Shown: positions 24,538-33,685, counted from the stretch's first letter. The stretch is 64,000 nucleotides of DNA from Myxococcales bacterium (GCA_947491025.1 CANLIC010000003.1:62001-126000), one strand, 5' to 3'. Notes: a model not told the origin generated them from the letters alone. Numbers and translations are program-made.

Positions 24538-25617
24538 CTACGCCGAGGCGCCCGCGCTCACCATCAACCGGCCGTCGGCGGCGTCCTCGCCCGCCGCGAC
24601 GTGCTGCAGGGCCTCGTGCAGCAAGCCGACATCGGCCCCCGGCAAGTGGTGGCCCTCGGATAGCGTCTGACGAAAGCGGCGGCCGCCCGGGCGTCCGACG
24701 AACAGGTTGAGCAGCGGCCTGACGATCGGCCCAAGGCGGCCGCCAGCGCTGAGTCTGCGCTCGATGACGGGCAGCAACGCGCGCACGGCGTCGCTCCGCC
24801 GCAGACAGGGATCGCTCGTCTCGCCGTAGAGCGCGCTGTCGACGCTGGCCAGCAACCAGGGGTCGTCCCAGGCGGCGCGTCCGATCATGACGCCATCGAC
24901 GTAAACCAGCTGCGCTCGCGCCGATGCCACGTCACGGATTCCGCCATTGGTCTCGATGCGGAGGTGCGGGCGCTCCTGCTTGAGGCGGTGCACCTCGTCA
25001 TGGCGCAGCGGCGGCACCTCGCGGTTCTGTTTGGGCGAGAGCCCCTGCGTCCAAGCCTTGCGCGCGTGGACGGTAAAGCGGTCGCAGCCCGCCTCCGCCA
25101 CGACGTCGACGAAAGCGAGCATGTCGGCAAAACCGTCGCGATCATCGAAGCCGATGCGGTGCTTGACCGAGACGGGCACCGCCACGGCGTCCCGCATCGC
25201 CGCCACACAGCGCGCGACCCGCTCGGCGTCCGCCATCAAGACCACGCCGAAATTGCCCTGCTGCACCTTCTCGGACGGGCAGCCGCAGTTGAGGTTGATC
25301 TCGTCGTAGCCGTGATCTGCGCCGATGCGGGCGGCCTCAGCGAGATGCTGGGGATCGTCGCCGCCGAGCTGCAGCACCAGCGGCCGCTCCATCAGATGGA
25401 AGTCCAGGAGCTGGGCGCGGTTGCCGCGAATGACCGCGTGGGCGTGGATCATCTCGCTGTAGAGCAGCACCCGCCGCGACAGCGCCCGCGCCAGCACCCG
25501 GAAGTGCCGATCGGTGCGGTCCATCATCGGCGCCACCGACAGCGGATGCGTCACGGCGCGGTTGGCGGCCGGCGCAGGCGCCCGGGTCAAGCGGGCGCCC
25601 TGCACGCCACCCTCCAT
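24538..25617 (-). CDS. dusA: tRNA-dihydrouridine synthase A
   Basis: 359 residues from ATG 25617; GTG 25554 would remove 21 residues and still keep the whole core. SVAPMMDRTDRHFR opens the FMN-binding TIM barrel. NLNCGCPSEKVQQGNFG contains the catalytic Cys of the NCGCPS motif, and VKHRIG and TVHARKAWTQGLSPKQNRE are typical of DusA rather than DusB or DusC. The C-terminal helical RNA-binding domain is present (about 270-340). It reduces U20/U20a in the D-loop of tRNAs using NADPH and FMN. It starts 5 bp after the stop of the upstream lipoprotein gene, so it is likely in the same transcript although functionally unrelated. Confidence 0.93.
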   Translation of the reverse strand: MEGGVQGARLTRAPAPAANRAVTHPLSVAPMMDRTDRHFRVLARALSRRVLLYSEMIHAHAVIRGNRAQLLDFHLMERPLVLQLGGDDPQHLAEAARIGADHGYDEINLNCGCPSEKVQQGNFGVVLMADAERVARCVAAMRDAVAVPVSVKHRIGFDDRDGFADMLAFVDVVAEAGCDRFTVHARKAWTQGLSPKQNREVPPLRHDEVHRLKQERPHLRIETNGGIRDVASARAQLVYVDGVMIGRAAWDDPWLLASVDSALYGETSDPCLRRSDAVRALLPVIERRLSAGGRLGPIVRPLLNLFVGRPGGRRFRQTLSEGHHLPGADVGLLHEALQHVAAGEDAADGRLMVSAGASA

Positions 25618-25622
25618 GTCGG

Positions 25623-27797
25623 CTAGAGCGGTGTGCAGGCGTCGCCGCCGCAGACGTCCTTGACCTCGCCTGTGGCGAAGAAGTGCAGCATCTGGTCGTT
25701 GTGGTTGTCGAGTCGGCGCGGCTTGCCATGCGGATCTTTCAGGTCGCAAGCGTCGCCGCCGGCGTCCTTGCTGCAAAGCCCGGTGGCGAGGCAGGCCTTG
25801 CCCGGCCCGCAGGTCTTGCCTGGGACGACGGTCTCGTCCGGCACGTTGCCGGGCTTGGGCCAGGGGTTGCCGAAGTCGAAGTTGACCAGCGCCGACCCCT
25901 TGTGTGGATAGGCCTTCTCGTCGACGCCCCAGACCTTTTTGCCGTAGTCCTTCATCAGCGCGACGCCGACGCCCGAACGCGCCAGCACCTCGTTGGACTT
26001 GAGCGCGACCTGCCAGTCGCCCTTGGCCGACACCAGCAGCACCTCGTGCTTCGGCGTGTCCTTGTAGGGGCTCTGCGCCATGTGGGCGAAGTGGCTCTGC
26101 GGGTCGACCGGGTCCCAGAGCAGCTGGCTGGCCATCAGCACCAGCTGACGGTCGAGCGCGCTCGGGTAAGCCACCGACATGATGGCGAGGAAGGGCGCAA
26201 AATCGACGGACCGGTGCAACAGCAGCGAGTAGTTGATGCCCGGCACCCCGAGGTGGCCGCGGGTCACGTCCTGGCTCAGCGCCATGTAGGTGCCGCCGTA
26301 AATGCCGCCCTGGCTGATACCGGAGTAACAGAAGCGCGACTTGTCGACGACCACGCCGCGCGTCTTGATCTGCTCCAAGCCGCTGAAGCGCTCACGCATC
26401 GCCCGTCCGAGGAGCAGCGCCTCCGCCATGCCCTGGTGCAGGCCCTCCGGGATCATGTAGAAGTCGCTGAAATCCAGAATCATCTGCGAGATCGGCGCTT
26501 CCTCTGGTTCTGACATGCCGGTCCAGTTGCAGGCGAAGAAGATCAGCTTGCCGTCAAAGGCGATCTTGCGGTTGAACGAGCCCTTGACCTGATCGCCGAG
26601 CCCGAGCAGGCCGTGGCCGTACTGCACGATGCCATGAGGGGTGCCGTCGAGCGCCGTATGCGGCACCACCGCCCACCACTTCGCCTTGCGCGTACCCTGC
26701 GCCATCGGCTTGCCATCGGCGCCGCGGCGCAACCGCATGCCAAACTTGCCCTTCTCTTGCGCCGGGCCGAGGCGCGATCCGACCTCGAACGACTCGGTAA
26801 AGTCGGGGACCGTCATCTCGCCGCTCACCCACAGCGCCATGTGGGGGTCCTTCTCTTTAGTGAAGGTCTCGATCGCCGTCACGGTCACATCCGCCCCGAG
26901 GCCGCCTGCGATCTCGAAGGCCTTGTCGCGCACATGCAGCAGGTCGCCGTGGAGCGTGGCGTCGCTGGCGGTGACGAAGTCCCAGGCCAAGAGCAGCTCA
27001 TCGCGCTTCCACCCCGCGGCGGCGATGGCGCCAAAGACCTCCTCGAAGCGCGCCTTGCGGGCCGCCAAGAAGGTGCCCGCGGTCTTGTCGTCGCGCAGCG
27101 CGGCGAAGGCGGGGCTGGCGGCAAAGGCCTTGCCGGCCTTGTCCTTGAGGCCCCGGATCGCGACCGCGTAGCGATGGCCCTCTTTGAAAATGACCCCTGG
27201 ACGGATCAGCAAGCCCTGCTCGTCGTCGGAGTAGCCATGCTGGTCCAACTCGACCCAATACGGCACGGCGGTCGGCTTGGCTGCGATGGGTCCCTTGGCT
27301 GGGCCGAGGTCGAGCAGCGCGATCTTGGCGTCGGCCTGCAGCGAGGGGGCGAGGTTGTCCTCGTCGGCCATGCCCGCGATGTCGACGCCTGGGAATTGCA
27401 CGACGATCGCGGTGCCAAGCGAGTAGCCGTCGTAGTGCGCAAACCGCTTGGGATCGATCGGCACGTCGACGTAGTTCTTCGGCAGCGACTTCGGGCCGAA
27501 GGCGAGCCGCACGCCGTTTGGCATCTTGTCATCGGCGACGAGGTACTTGCTGCTCGGCCACGGCAGGCTGCACCGGCCCGGCTGCAGCGGGTCGCAGTCC
27601 GGGTCGGGATCGACCGCCGGCAGACCGCCGCCAGCGTCGGCCGCGCTGTCTGCGTTGGCGTCGGCGCCGCCGTTCCCGCCGGAGTCTTGGACGTCGGACC
27701 CAGCAGCCGCATCCTTGGCCGACGCCTTGTCGTCTTGGCCGCAACCGAGCAGCGTCAATAGCGAGAGGGTGGCAAGCAACAAGGGCAGGGTGCGCAT
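25623..27797 (-). CDS. Alpha/beta-hydrolase lipoprotein (virulence-factor-lipase-like)
   Basis: 724 residues from ATG 27797. A short lipoprotein signal ends LTLLGC (Cys19), then an Asp/Ala/Gly spacer. The N-terminal CDPLQPGRCSLPWPSSKYL block resembles the N-terminal region of VolA-like bacterial lipases, where CDPL...LPFP is typical. A central beta-rich region has LIRPGVIFKEGHRYAVAIRGL, like an Ig-type module. The hydrolase part has VQYGHGLLGLGDQV and the nucleophile elbow YSGISQGGIYGG. A C-terminal His-rich NHNDQMLHFF could hold the base. Eight or more Cys in the last 80 residues suggest disulfides. Likely an outer-membrane or periplasmic esterase/lipase; substrate unknown. It is immediately upstream of dusA. 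Confidence 0.65.
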   Translation of the reverse strand: MRTLPLLLATLSLLTLLGCGQDDKASAKDAAAGSDVQDSGGNGGADANADSAADAGGGLPAVDPDPDCDPLQPGRCSLPWPSSKYLVADDKMPNGVRLAFGPKSLPKNYVDVPIDPKRFAHYDGYSLGTAIVVQFPGVDIAGMADEDNLAPSLQADAKIALLDLGPAKGPIAAKPTAVPYWVELDQHGYSDDEQGLLIRPGVIFKEGHRYAVAIRGLKDKAGKAFAASPAFAALRDDKTAGTFLAARKARFEEVFGAIAAAGWKRDELLLAWDFVTASDATLHGDLLHVRDKAFEIAGGLGADVTVTAIETFTKEKDPHMALWVSGEMTVPDFTESFEVGSRLGPAQEKGKFGMRLRRGADGKPMAQGTRKAKWWAVVPHTALDGTPHGIVQYGHGLLGLGDQVKGSFNRKIAFDGKLIFFACNWTGMSEPEEAPISQMILDFSDFYMIPEGLHQGMAEALLLGRAMRERFSGLEQIKTRGVVVDKSRFCYSGISQGGIYGGTYMALSQDVTRGHLGVPGINYSLLLHRSVDFAPFLAIMSVAYPSALDRQLVLMASQLLWDPVDPQSHFAHMAQSPYKDTPKHEVLLVSAKGDWQVALKSNEVLARSGVGVALMKDYGKKVWGVDEKAYPHKGSALVNFDFGNPWPKPGNVPDETVVPGKTCGPGKACLATGLCSKDAGGDACDLKDPHGKPRRLDNHNDQMLHFFATGEVKDVCGGDACTPL

Positions 27798-28007
27798 GTG
27801 GGGCGGTCTCCAGCGCGCGCGAAGTGGCGTCGCGGCCAGGGAGAATACAGGCTCCGGCGACGCTGGCAACGCGAGGCGGCGTCGTCGCACGCCGCTTGCA
27901 TCCCCTCGTGCCTGTCACCGTCTGGTGGCCATCAACCGATCGGACTGCGCTGTCGCAGCCGACGCCGCACTCGCGCCATGGGCGCGGATTGCGGCCGCAG
28001 CCGCCGA

Positions 28008-29147
28008 TTATGGCGCGGTGACGGTCACGGCCCGCGATCGCCGCGCGGCCTCGACACGCGCCGACAGCCCGTCGAGCTGGCCCGCGACGATCTGAGCGTA
28101 GGCCCGCGAGCCGGCATCGGTCACGTGCATGCCGTCATAGAAGAGCTTCCTCGGCTGGTTCCAGCCCGGCAGCTTCGCGATCTCCGCGGCGAGGTCGATG
28201 AGGACCGCGCCCTCCTCTGCCGCGATCTGGCGCACCAAGCGATTGAAGCGCTCATGGGCGTCCAGGTCGGCCCAAGCCGGGCTCAGCGAGCCTCCGGCCG
28301 ACGCCAGCGGCTCGGTCATCAGCACGGGCACGGCGCCAAAGGCCCGAATCGCCTGCGTTGTGGCGCGCAGCCGCGCCACATAAGGCCAGGGGTTACTGAC
28401 CTTAAGCCGCCCCCGCTCCGCGACGAGATCCCAGCGTGCATCCAACGTGACCGACGTAGCGCTGCGCCGTGCCAAGCCAGCCAGGCTGGAGTGCGCCGAT
28501 AGCTCCTGCAACGCCCAGCGCAGGCCGAGCTCGGCACCGTCACGCGCTTCAGTCTGCCGCCGGTACGAGCCGAGCGCCGCCAAGAAGCCAATGTCGTTGG
28601 CGACGTGCATGACGACGACGACATCGGGCTCATCGTCGAAGATGTGATCGACGAGGTTGCGCAGGGCGTCGTGGATAGAGTTGCCCGACTTGCCGGCATT
28701 GAGCACGTTGACGCGCTTGCCTTTGGCCTCGAGCAGTTGCGACACCAGAGCCGGAAAGCGCGCGGACTCCTCAACGGCCATGCACTCGGTCGTCGAGCCG
28801 CCGACGAAGGCGATCGTCCAGTCGGGCTTCTCGAACCTGCGGCCGGGCTCGATGTAGCCGCGATCGTTGCTGCGAAAGCGCACGGGCGCCAGCGCCGGAT
28901 CGATCGCGTCGCGGCGGATGATCTGATCGGAGTTGCCGTGCGACAGCCGCACGATGTGCGCAATCTCAGGCGCCTCGCCATGGTGGGGGTTGGTCCAGAA
29001 CAGGCGCAACGCGATCTCGCCGAACAGCAGTGCCACTACCAGCACGACAATAAAAATGAGGATCTTGCGACCAAAGGTGCGCGCCGTGCGTCGGCTCGAG
29101 ACCGCCGGCGGCCCTGCCTCGAGACGTTCTGGCTCCTGACTAGTCAC
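28008..29147 (-). CDS. Membrane-anchored SGNH/GDSL hydrolase
   Basis: 379 residues from GTG 29147 (in-frame GTGs at 29156 and 29174 are alternatives; no SD decides). One transmembrane helix near residues 28-46 (ILIFIVVLVVALLFGEIAL) anchors a periplasmic domain. The four SGNH blocks are present: FVGGSTTE (Ser), NAGKSGNS (Gly), VMHVANDIGF (Asn) and FYDGMHVTDAGS (Asp and His). The topology resembles acyl-transferase or deacetylase partners in envelope polysaccharide modification, but specificity cannot be assigned. It is separated by 137 bp from the upstream P460 gene and by 210 bp from the downstream lipoprotein gene. Confidence 0.8.
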   Translation of the reverse strand: MTSQEPERLEAGPPAVSSRRTARTFGRKILIFIVVLVVALLFGEIALRLFWTNPHHGEAPEIAHIVRLSHGNSDQIIRRDAIDPALAPVRFRSNDRGYIEPGRRFEKPDWTIAFVGGSTTECMAVEESARFPALVSQLLEAKGKRVNVLNAGKSGNSIHDALRNLVDHIFDDEPDVVVVMHVANDIGFLAALGSYRRQTEARDGAELGLRWALQELSAHSSLAGLARRSATSVTLDARWDLVAERGRLKVSNPWPYVARLRATTQAIRAFGAVPVLMTEPLASAGGSLSPAWADLDAHERFNRLVRQIAAEEGAVLIDLAAEIAKLPGWNQPRKLFYDGMHVTDAGSRAYAQIVAGQLDGLSARVEAARRSRAVTVTAP

Positions 29148-29284
29148 CGACCTCACACTCCAAGTTTGCCGCACTGTGGTCTGCCGACATACATCTGGCG
29201 TGCCGGACAGCGTGTTGGATCGCGACGCGCGTGTCGAGACTCAGTCAGAGACATCGCTGCATCGCGTGAAGCGCCGGCCGGCAG

Positions 29285-29794
29285 TCAAGGTGGACCGCGC
29301 GTGCAGACCAGCCCGTTGCACGCTGGCGTAACATGGCAGCCGCTGCAACCGGTGCCGCCGTCACAGTTGTAGCATTCGCCTTCACCGCTCAGGTGCTGCC
29401 AGCGCCAGTCGCCGGCGGCGCTCGCCGTTCCCGGTGGCAGCCGCTTCATCGCGGTGTAGGCCTTGAGGTCCTTGCAGCCGGCATCGTCGTACTGCGCCTT
29501 GACGAGCACCATACCGACCGGCCAGGCGATGATCTCGGTCGCGCCCACGGGCAGGGCGACAAAGCTCGCCATCGCGTCCTTGCCGTCGGGGCTCAACCAG
29601 GTGACGACGTACTTCGCAGCTGGGTGCGCGCTTGGGCTGCAGCCGTGGAGCTTTTGGTAGCTGCCAGCGAAGTCAGGAGGAAAGACGACGTCCGGATCCC
29701 AATCTGCTGCGCATCCCGCGAAAAGCGTCACGCACAGGGCCAGCCCCGGCAGCGCCCAATCGGCGGTTGGTGCCGCTGTGTTCTGCGTCCTCAT
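29285..29794 (-). CDS. Cytochrome P460-like lipoprotein with one CxxCH heme site
   Basis: 169 residues; ATG 29794 overlaps the upstream stop (ATGA) and also has GGAGG 6 nt upstream. The signal ends TLFAGC (Cys28). The domain KYVVTWLSPDGKDAMASFV ... VGMVLVKAQYDDAGCKDLKAYTAMKRLPPG ... DWRWQHL ... CSGCH follows the order seen in cytochrome P460/P460-like proteins, ending in the heme c motif CSGCH near the C-terminus. Extra Cys (CYNCDGGTGC) precede the heme site. Known P460s oxidise hydroxylamine; this protein could equally be an electron-transfer or NO-binding relative. The P460 Lys cross-link cannot be confirmed by eye. Its coupling to a PLP decarboxylase is unusual. Confidence 0.7.
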   Translation of the reverse strand: MRTQNTAAPTADWALPGLALCVTLFAGCAADWDPDVVFPPDFAGSYQKLHGCSPSAHPAAKYVVTWLSPDGKDAMASFVALPVGATEIIAWPVGMVLVKAQYDDAGCKDLKAYTAMKRLPPGTASAAGDWRWQHLSGEGECYNCDGGTGCSGCHVTPACNGLVCTRGPP

Positions 29795-31212
29795 GACAAG
29801 CCTCCGGAATGGCCAGCAAGCCGCGCCCACGTCTGTGGCGGGCCCAGCGCCAGCCGCTGGGTTGCGTCGTCGATGTCGTTGATCAGCGCATGCAGCGCCG
29901 CTTCGTCGTGGCTCGGGTCGACGATCGCGACCCGCACGATGCGCTCTCCGCCAATGAGGCCATGGCCGACCAGTTGGCGCCGCTCGGCAGCGAGCAGATC
30001 GCAGACCGCCGCAGCGTCCGCGCCCGGAGTGCGCAGGCAGACCGTCAAGGAGGGCGGTGCTTCGGCGAGCTGCAGCCGCGGGTGAGCGCTGGCCAGGTCG
30101 GAGAGTCGCAGCGCCTGGGCCCGCAGGGTCTCGACGCGCGCGGCGAGGCCGGCGTCGCCTTGGTGTTGCCAGAGCGCCCAGAGCTTCAGCGCGTCGTCAC
30201 GGCGCCCGCACTGCAGCGCCCGCGTGCCTGGGTTCAGCTCCGCGTCGTCGCACTGAAAGAGGTAGTCCGCCGTCTCGCCCAGTTGCGCCGCGAGATGGCC
30301 GCGGCGCCGCATCAGCAGGGCAGAGCAGAGTAGCGGCACGCCCATCACTTTGTGCGCGTCCCAGGTCAATGAGTCGGCGCGCTCGACGCCGGCGAGCAGG
30401 CCGCGGGTCTGCGCTGAGAGCAGCATCGCCCCGCCGAACGCGGCGTCGACGTGAAGCCAGACGCCGTGGCGCGCGCACACGTCCGCGATCGCCGGCAGCG
30501 GGTCGAAGGCGCCGCGCACCGTCGTGCCCGCCGTCGCCGCCACCAGGACCGGCGTCAAGCCGGCGGCGCGGTCCTCCGTCAGCGCGGCGTCGAGCGCTGT
30601 GGGGTCCATGCGGCCTTGTGCGTCGCAGGGGATGTCGCGGCAGCCGTTGCGGCCCAGGCCGGCGGTCATCGCAGCCTTGCGCACCGAGTAGTGGGCTTCC
30701 GCTGAAGCGTAGATTCGGCAGGCGCGGCCATCGACGCCTTCTTCGCGGCTTGCGGCGATCGCCTCGCCGCGGGCGATCACGACGGCGCACAGGTTGGAGA
30801 CCGAGCCGCCCGGGCAGATCGTGCCTTCGCCGGCGTCGAAGCCTGCCAGCGCCGCCATGCGCGCGAGCACCAGCTGCTCGACCACGACCAGCGGGCCCGC
30901 GGCCCTGTAGGTGTAGAGCGAATGGTTGGCGACCGAGGCGAGCATGTCTGCCGCGGTTGCGACGAGATCACGGCCTCCAAAGAGTTGGTTCCAAAAGCGC
31001 GGACCCGCCATCGCCGGCGCCGCCTCGAGCAGGGCCGCCACCGACGCCAGCACCTCGCCGGCCGGCCGGCCTTGCGCAGGCAAGGCCAGCCCGAGTGCGC
31101 TCTCGACTTCAGTCGCTGGCCAAGCCGCGCGTACGGGCTCGGACCCCTCGCTGCGCAGCAGGCGCGCGGCCAGTCGTCCTACCGCCGCCAGCAGCTCCGC
31201 GTCCGTCGTCAT
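29791..31212 (-). CDS. Group II PLP-dependent decarboxylase
   Basis: 473 residues from ATG 31212 (GAGG just upstream; an ATG at 31248 lacks an SD). Features: FWNQLFGG, TYRAAGPLVVVEQLVL, FDAGEGTICPGGSVSNLCAV, YASAEAHYSVRKAA (stacking His), VAATAGTTVRGAFDP, WLHVDAAFGGAMLL and TWDAHKVMGVP with Lys288 as the PLP lysine. These are the landmarks of the glutamate / aromatic amino acid / diaminobutyrate decarboxylase group. Substrate is not decided by these motifs. The gene ends with the ATGA overlap into the P460 gene and lies 145 bp downstream of dinB. Confidence 0.88.
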   Translation of the reverse strand: MTTDAELLAAVGRLAARLLRSEGSEPVRAAWPATEVESALGLALPAQGRPAGEVLASVAALLEAAPAMAGPRFWNQLFGGRDLVATAADMLASVANHSLYTYRAAGPLVVVEQLVLARMAALAGFDAGEGTICPGGSVSNLCAVVIARGEAIAASREEGVDGRACRIYASAEAHYSVRKAAMTAGLGRNGCRDIPCDAQGRMDPTALDAALTEDRAAGLTPVLVAATAGTTVRGAFDPLPAIADVCARHGVWLHVDAAFGGAMLLSAQTRGLLAGVERADSLTWDAHKVMGVPLLCSALLMRRRGHLAAQLGETADYLFQCDDAELNPGTRALQCGRRDDALKLWALWQHQGDAGLAARVETLRAQALRLSDLASAHPRLQLAEAPPSLTVCLRTPGADAAAVCDLLAAERRQLVGHGLIGGERIVRVAIVDPSHDEAALHALINDIDDATQRLALGPPQTWARLAGHSGGLS

Positions 31213-31357
31213 CTCAGCCTCGCCATCGCCACGATCGGGCGGCGTCATTCGCGCCGCCGCGCGCCGCCGCTTCAGCGACGAACGTCGGCCTCAATTGTGA
31301 CACACCGCTACCCCGTGCGCTACGTCGAGCGCAGCCGTTCGCACGCCCTGCGGCGTG

Positions 31358-32437
31358 TCACGGCCGCTCGAACAGCCCGAGCTGACGAGGGTCGCCGCGC
31401 CTTCGTGGGCCCTCCCCAGGCACCTCCAGGCGCACGCCGATGCCGATCAGCCGAATGGGCTTCGGCTCCTGCGCGTGCAGGCGTTCGAGCTCGGCGAGGA
31501 AGGCCGTGAGTTCGGGCAACATGCGGCCAGCGCGGTCACCGCTGCGGGTCTTGAAGTCGTGCAGCCGAAGCTTGACCGAAAGGCCACGGATCGTGTCTGA
31601 CACCTCGCGCTTGCGAATGCGTTGCTGCAGCTCCATCACCATGGCCTCGAGTTCAGGCATCGCCTCATCGAGGTCCCGAAAGTCGCGGGCGAAGGTCCGC
31701 TCCACGGAGACCTGGCGCGGCTGCCACTCGCTGACCACCGGGCGATCGTCTTCGCCGCGACAAAGGCCGTAGAGCCGCTCCGCCCAGCTGCCGAAGTGCG
31801 CCTGCAGGGTGGTCATGTCCAAGGCCTGCAGATCGCCGCAGGTGCGGAGCTGCATCGCGTGCAGCCGCTCCTCGGTCTTGCTGCCGACCCCCGGAATGCG
31901 CCCGACCTTCAGCTCACGGACGAAGTCGGCCACCTCGTGCGGGCGAATCACCATCAAGCCCCCAGGCTTTCGCCAGTCCGACGCGATCTTGGCCAGGAAC
32001 TTGTTGGGCGCGACACCAGCCGACGACGACAGGCCCGTCTCCTCCCGAATCTGCTGCTGGATCGCCTGCGCGATGCGCGTCGCGCTGCCGCCCTCGTGTG
32101 CGCTGTCGGTCACATCGAGCGTCGCCTCGTCGAGGCTCAGCGGCTCGACGTGGTCGGTATATCTTCGAAAAACCTCACGGATCTTCTGGCTCTCTGCCTG
32201 GTAGACGGCGAAACGCGGCGGCAAGACCGCTAGCTCTGGGCAGAGGCGGAGGGCTCGCGCCGTCGCCATCGCCGAACGCACGCCGAAGACCCGTGCCTCG
32301 TAGCTGCACGTGGCGATGACGCCGCGGCTCTCGGCGCTCCCGCCGACCGCGATCGGCCGTCCCCGCAGCTCAGGGCGATCGCGCTGCTCGACGCTGGCGT
32401 AGTAGGCGTCCATGTCGACGTGGATGATCTTGCGCAT
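31358..32437 (-). CDS. dinB: DNA polymerase IV (Y-family)
   Basis: 359 residues from ATG 32437. Palm residues: HVDMDAYYASVE (Asp8) and SLDEATLDVT (Asp103, Glu104), the two catalytic metal-site blocks; the usual SLDEAYLDVT has Thr in place of Tyr here. SSAGVAPNKFLAKIASDWRKPGGL and the HhH-type RIPGVGSKTEERL are present, then a little-finger domain. The C-terminus ends DPRQLGLFERP, where QLGLF is a canonical beta-clamp-binding motif. It performs translesion synthesis. No LexA box was recognised upstream. Confidence 0.95.
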   Translation of the reverse strand: MRKIIHVDMDAYYASVEQRDRPELRGRPIAVGGSAESRGVIATCSYEARVFGVRSAMATARALRLCPELAVLPPRFAVYQAESQKIREVFRRYTDHVEPLSLDEATLDVTDSAHEGGSATRIAQAIQQQIREETGLSSSAGVAPNKFLAKIASDWRKPGGLMVIRPHEVADFVRELKVGRIPGVGSKTEERLHAMQLRTCGDLQALDMTTLQAHFGSWAERLYGLCRGEDDRPVVSEWQPRQVSVERTFARDFRDLDEAMPELEAMVMELQQRIRKREVSDTIRGLSVKLRLHDFKTRSGDRAGRMLPELTAFLAELERLHAQEPKPIRLIGIGVRLEVPGEGPRRRGDPRQLGLFERP

Positions 32438-32965
32438 CGTCGCCTGCCCCGCGATCGGCAACGGCCGCGAGCGCCCTTGAGGTCGGCAGCGGCGCGCTCG
32501 GCGGCGGCGTGCGGCGCTGCGCCGGCCGGCCACCGCCGCAGCATCCCTTGTAGGACGGCCCTCCCGCCGCGCGCAATGCCAGCCCGCGATCGCGGGCGCC
32601 AACATCGACCTGGCTGAACTTGCCGCCGTCCCGACCTGGTCGCGATCGCCGCGGAGTCGGGCCTCAAGCCAGCGATCGCTCTACCATTCCAGCGCCTTCG
32701 CGAGGGAACACAGGTGACGCGGCCGGCACAGCGTCCCCATGCGATTCCATGGGCTTCGGTACAGGCCGCGATCTCAACGGTCTCGCCCCAGGCCGTCGCC
32801 ATTCAGCGTGCGCAGTGGCGAAGGAGGCGTCTGTGCGGCCCTGCGCCCCGAATCCACTGGGCCTCGCTGGGGTGTGCAGGCCCCTGCTTCCGAAAGGCGG
32901 TCTTGACCCGGGCTTGTGACCCGTGTGCGGCCACCCTACGCTCGACAACGCAGCGCCGGTGTTCT

Positions 32966-32988
32966 CCCCGCTTCTTCGCGGAGCGGGG
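32966..32988 (+). other. Strong hairpin, 9-bp stem with TTCGC loop
   Basis: Left arm CCCCGCTTC and right arm GGAGCGGGG pair with one G-T wobble and a 5-nt loop. No T-run follows, so it is not a standard terminator. It lies about 215 bp upstream of the tail-tube start. Confidence 0.5.
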
Positions 32989-33122
32989 TGCACGCCGGGG
33001 ACCTCAGGTCCAGCTTGTGCCGCGTTCACGGGGACCCGAGTGGTCTTCAGGTCGTGGCAGCCTTCCGTGCCCGCGGGGCGTCGCCCTTCGAGACGGTCGT
33101 ACAGGCGCTGATCGGGGCTACT

Positions 33123-33141
33123 GGGCGGCAGCGTGCCGCCC
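33123..33141 (+). other. Hairpin, 8-bp stem with GCG loop, upstream of tail-tube gene
   Basis: GGGCGGCA and TGCCGCCC form a perfect stem with a 3-nt loop, ending 60 bp before the ATG at 33202. It may affect translation or mRNA stability if the transcript starts upstream. Confidence 0.4.
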
Positions 33142-33201
33142 CCGGACTTCCCGGAAGCCTCTCCTTCTGCAACGCCCTGTCGGGGCACGAGTGAGGACAC
33201 C

Positions 33202-33633
33202 ATGCCGAACCGTCGTCAATTCGACCACATCGGTAACTTCAACTTCAAGGTCGAGATCGAGGGCGTCACGACTGGCGCTTTCCGCAACGTCGAGGGCCTC
33301 GACTCCGAGACGGAGATCGTCGAGTACCAGGACGGCGACGACCTGATCCTGCGCAAGCGTCCGGGCCGTACCAAGTACAGCAACGTCACCCTCAAGCGCG
33401 GCTACGTGAACAACACGGAGCTGTGGGAGTGGCGCAAGGCCGTCATCGAGGGCAAGGTCCAGCGCAAGAGCGGCTCGATCATCCTCTGCGCCGACGACGG
33501 CACCGAGATCATGCGCTACAACTTCTTCGAAGCCTGGCCGACCAAGTGGAAGGGCTTCACCCTCGACGGCAAGGGCACCGATGTCAACGTCGAGGAGATG
33601 GAGCTGGCGGTCGAGAAGCTCGAGCGCGGCTAG
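33202..33633 (+). CDS. Contractile-tail tube protein (T4 gp19 / Afp1-Pvc1 type), solitary
   Basis: 144 residues; ATG 33202 with GAGGA 5 nt upstream. NFKVEIEGVTTGAFRNVEGL, EIVEYQDGDDL, RPGRTKYSNVTLKRGYVNN, ELWEWRKAVIEG and YNFFEAWPTKWKGFTLDG match the inner-tube family of contractile phage tails and extracellular contraction systems. Length equals the family norm. No sheath, baseplate, spike, AAA+ or lysis gene is near; neighbours are dinB and an RNA helicase. It could be a dispersed component of a contractile system elsewhere in the genome, or a domesticated tube protein. It is distinct from Hcp of type VI secretion, which shares the fold but not these motifs. Codon use is like the rest of the window, so no recent transfer is evident. 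Confidence 0.88.
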   Translation: MPNRRQFDHIGNFNFKVEIEGVTTGAFRNVEGLDSETEIVEYQDGDDLILRKRPGRTKYSNVTLKRGYVNNTELWEWRKAVIEGKVQRKSGSIILCADDGTEIMRYNFFEAWPTKWKGFTLDGKGTDVNVEEMELAVEKLERG

Positions 33634-33685
33634 TCTCTTCTCTCGTCCGCTGTGGCCCTCGGGTCGCAGCACCGACGTCGCTGGG

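Larger units (their letters stand above)
32438..33201. other. 764-bp non-coding stretch with inverted repeats
   Basis: Located between dinB (minus) and the tail-tube gene (plus). Open frames here have no homologous motif and codon use unlike that of neighbours. It contains hairpins at 32736-32753 (CCCATG stem), 32966-32988 and 33123-33141, and repeated GACCCG words near 32900-32930. No tRNA signature was found. It is the longest gene-free interval in the window and may encode a structured 5' leader or a small RNA; direct evidence is only the inverted repeats. Confidence 0.5.

Noticed and set aside
32664-33203. 179-codon minus-strand frame in the gap before the tail-tube gene
   Set aside because: No SD, no motif, Pro/Arg/Gly-rich composition, and it overlaps the hairpins.
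33202-33633. Prophage or type VI secretion locus
   Set aside because: No integrase, sheath, baseplate, VgrG, ClpV or lysis gene nearby; only the tube gene is visible.
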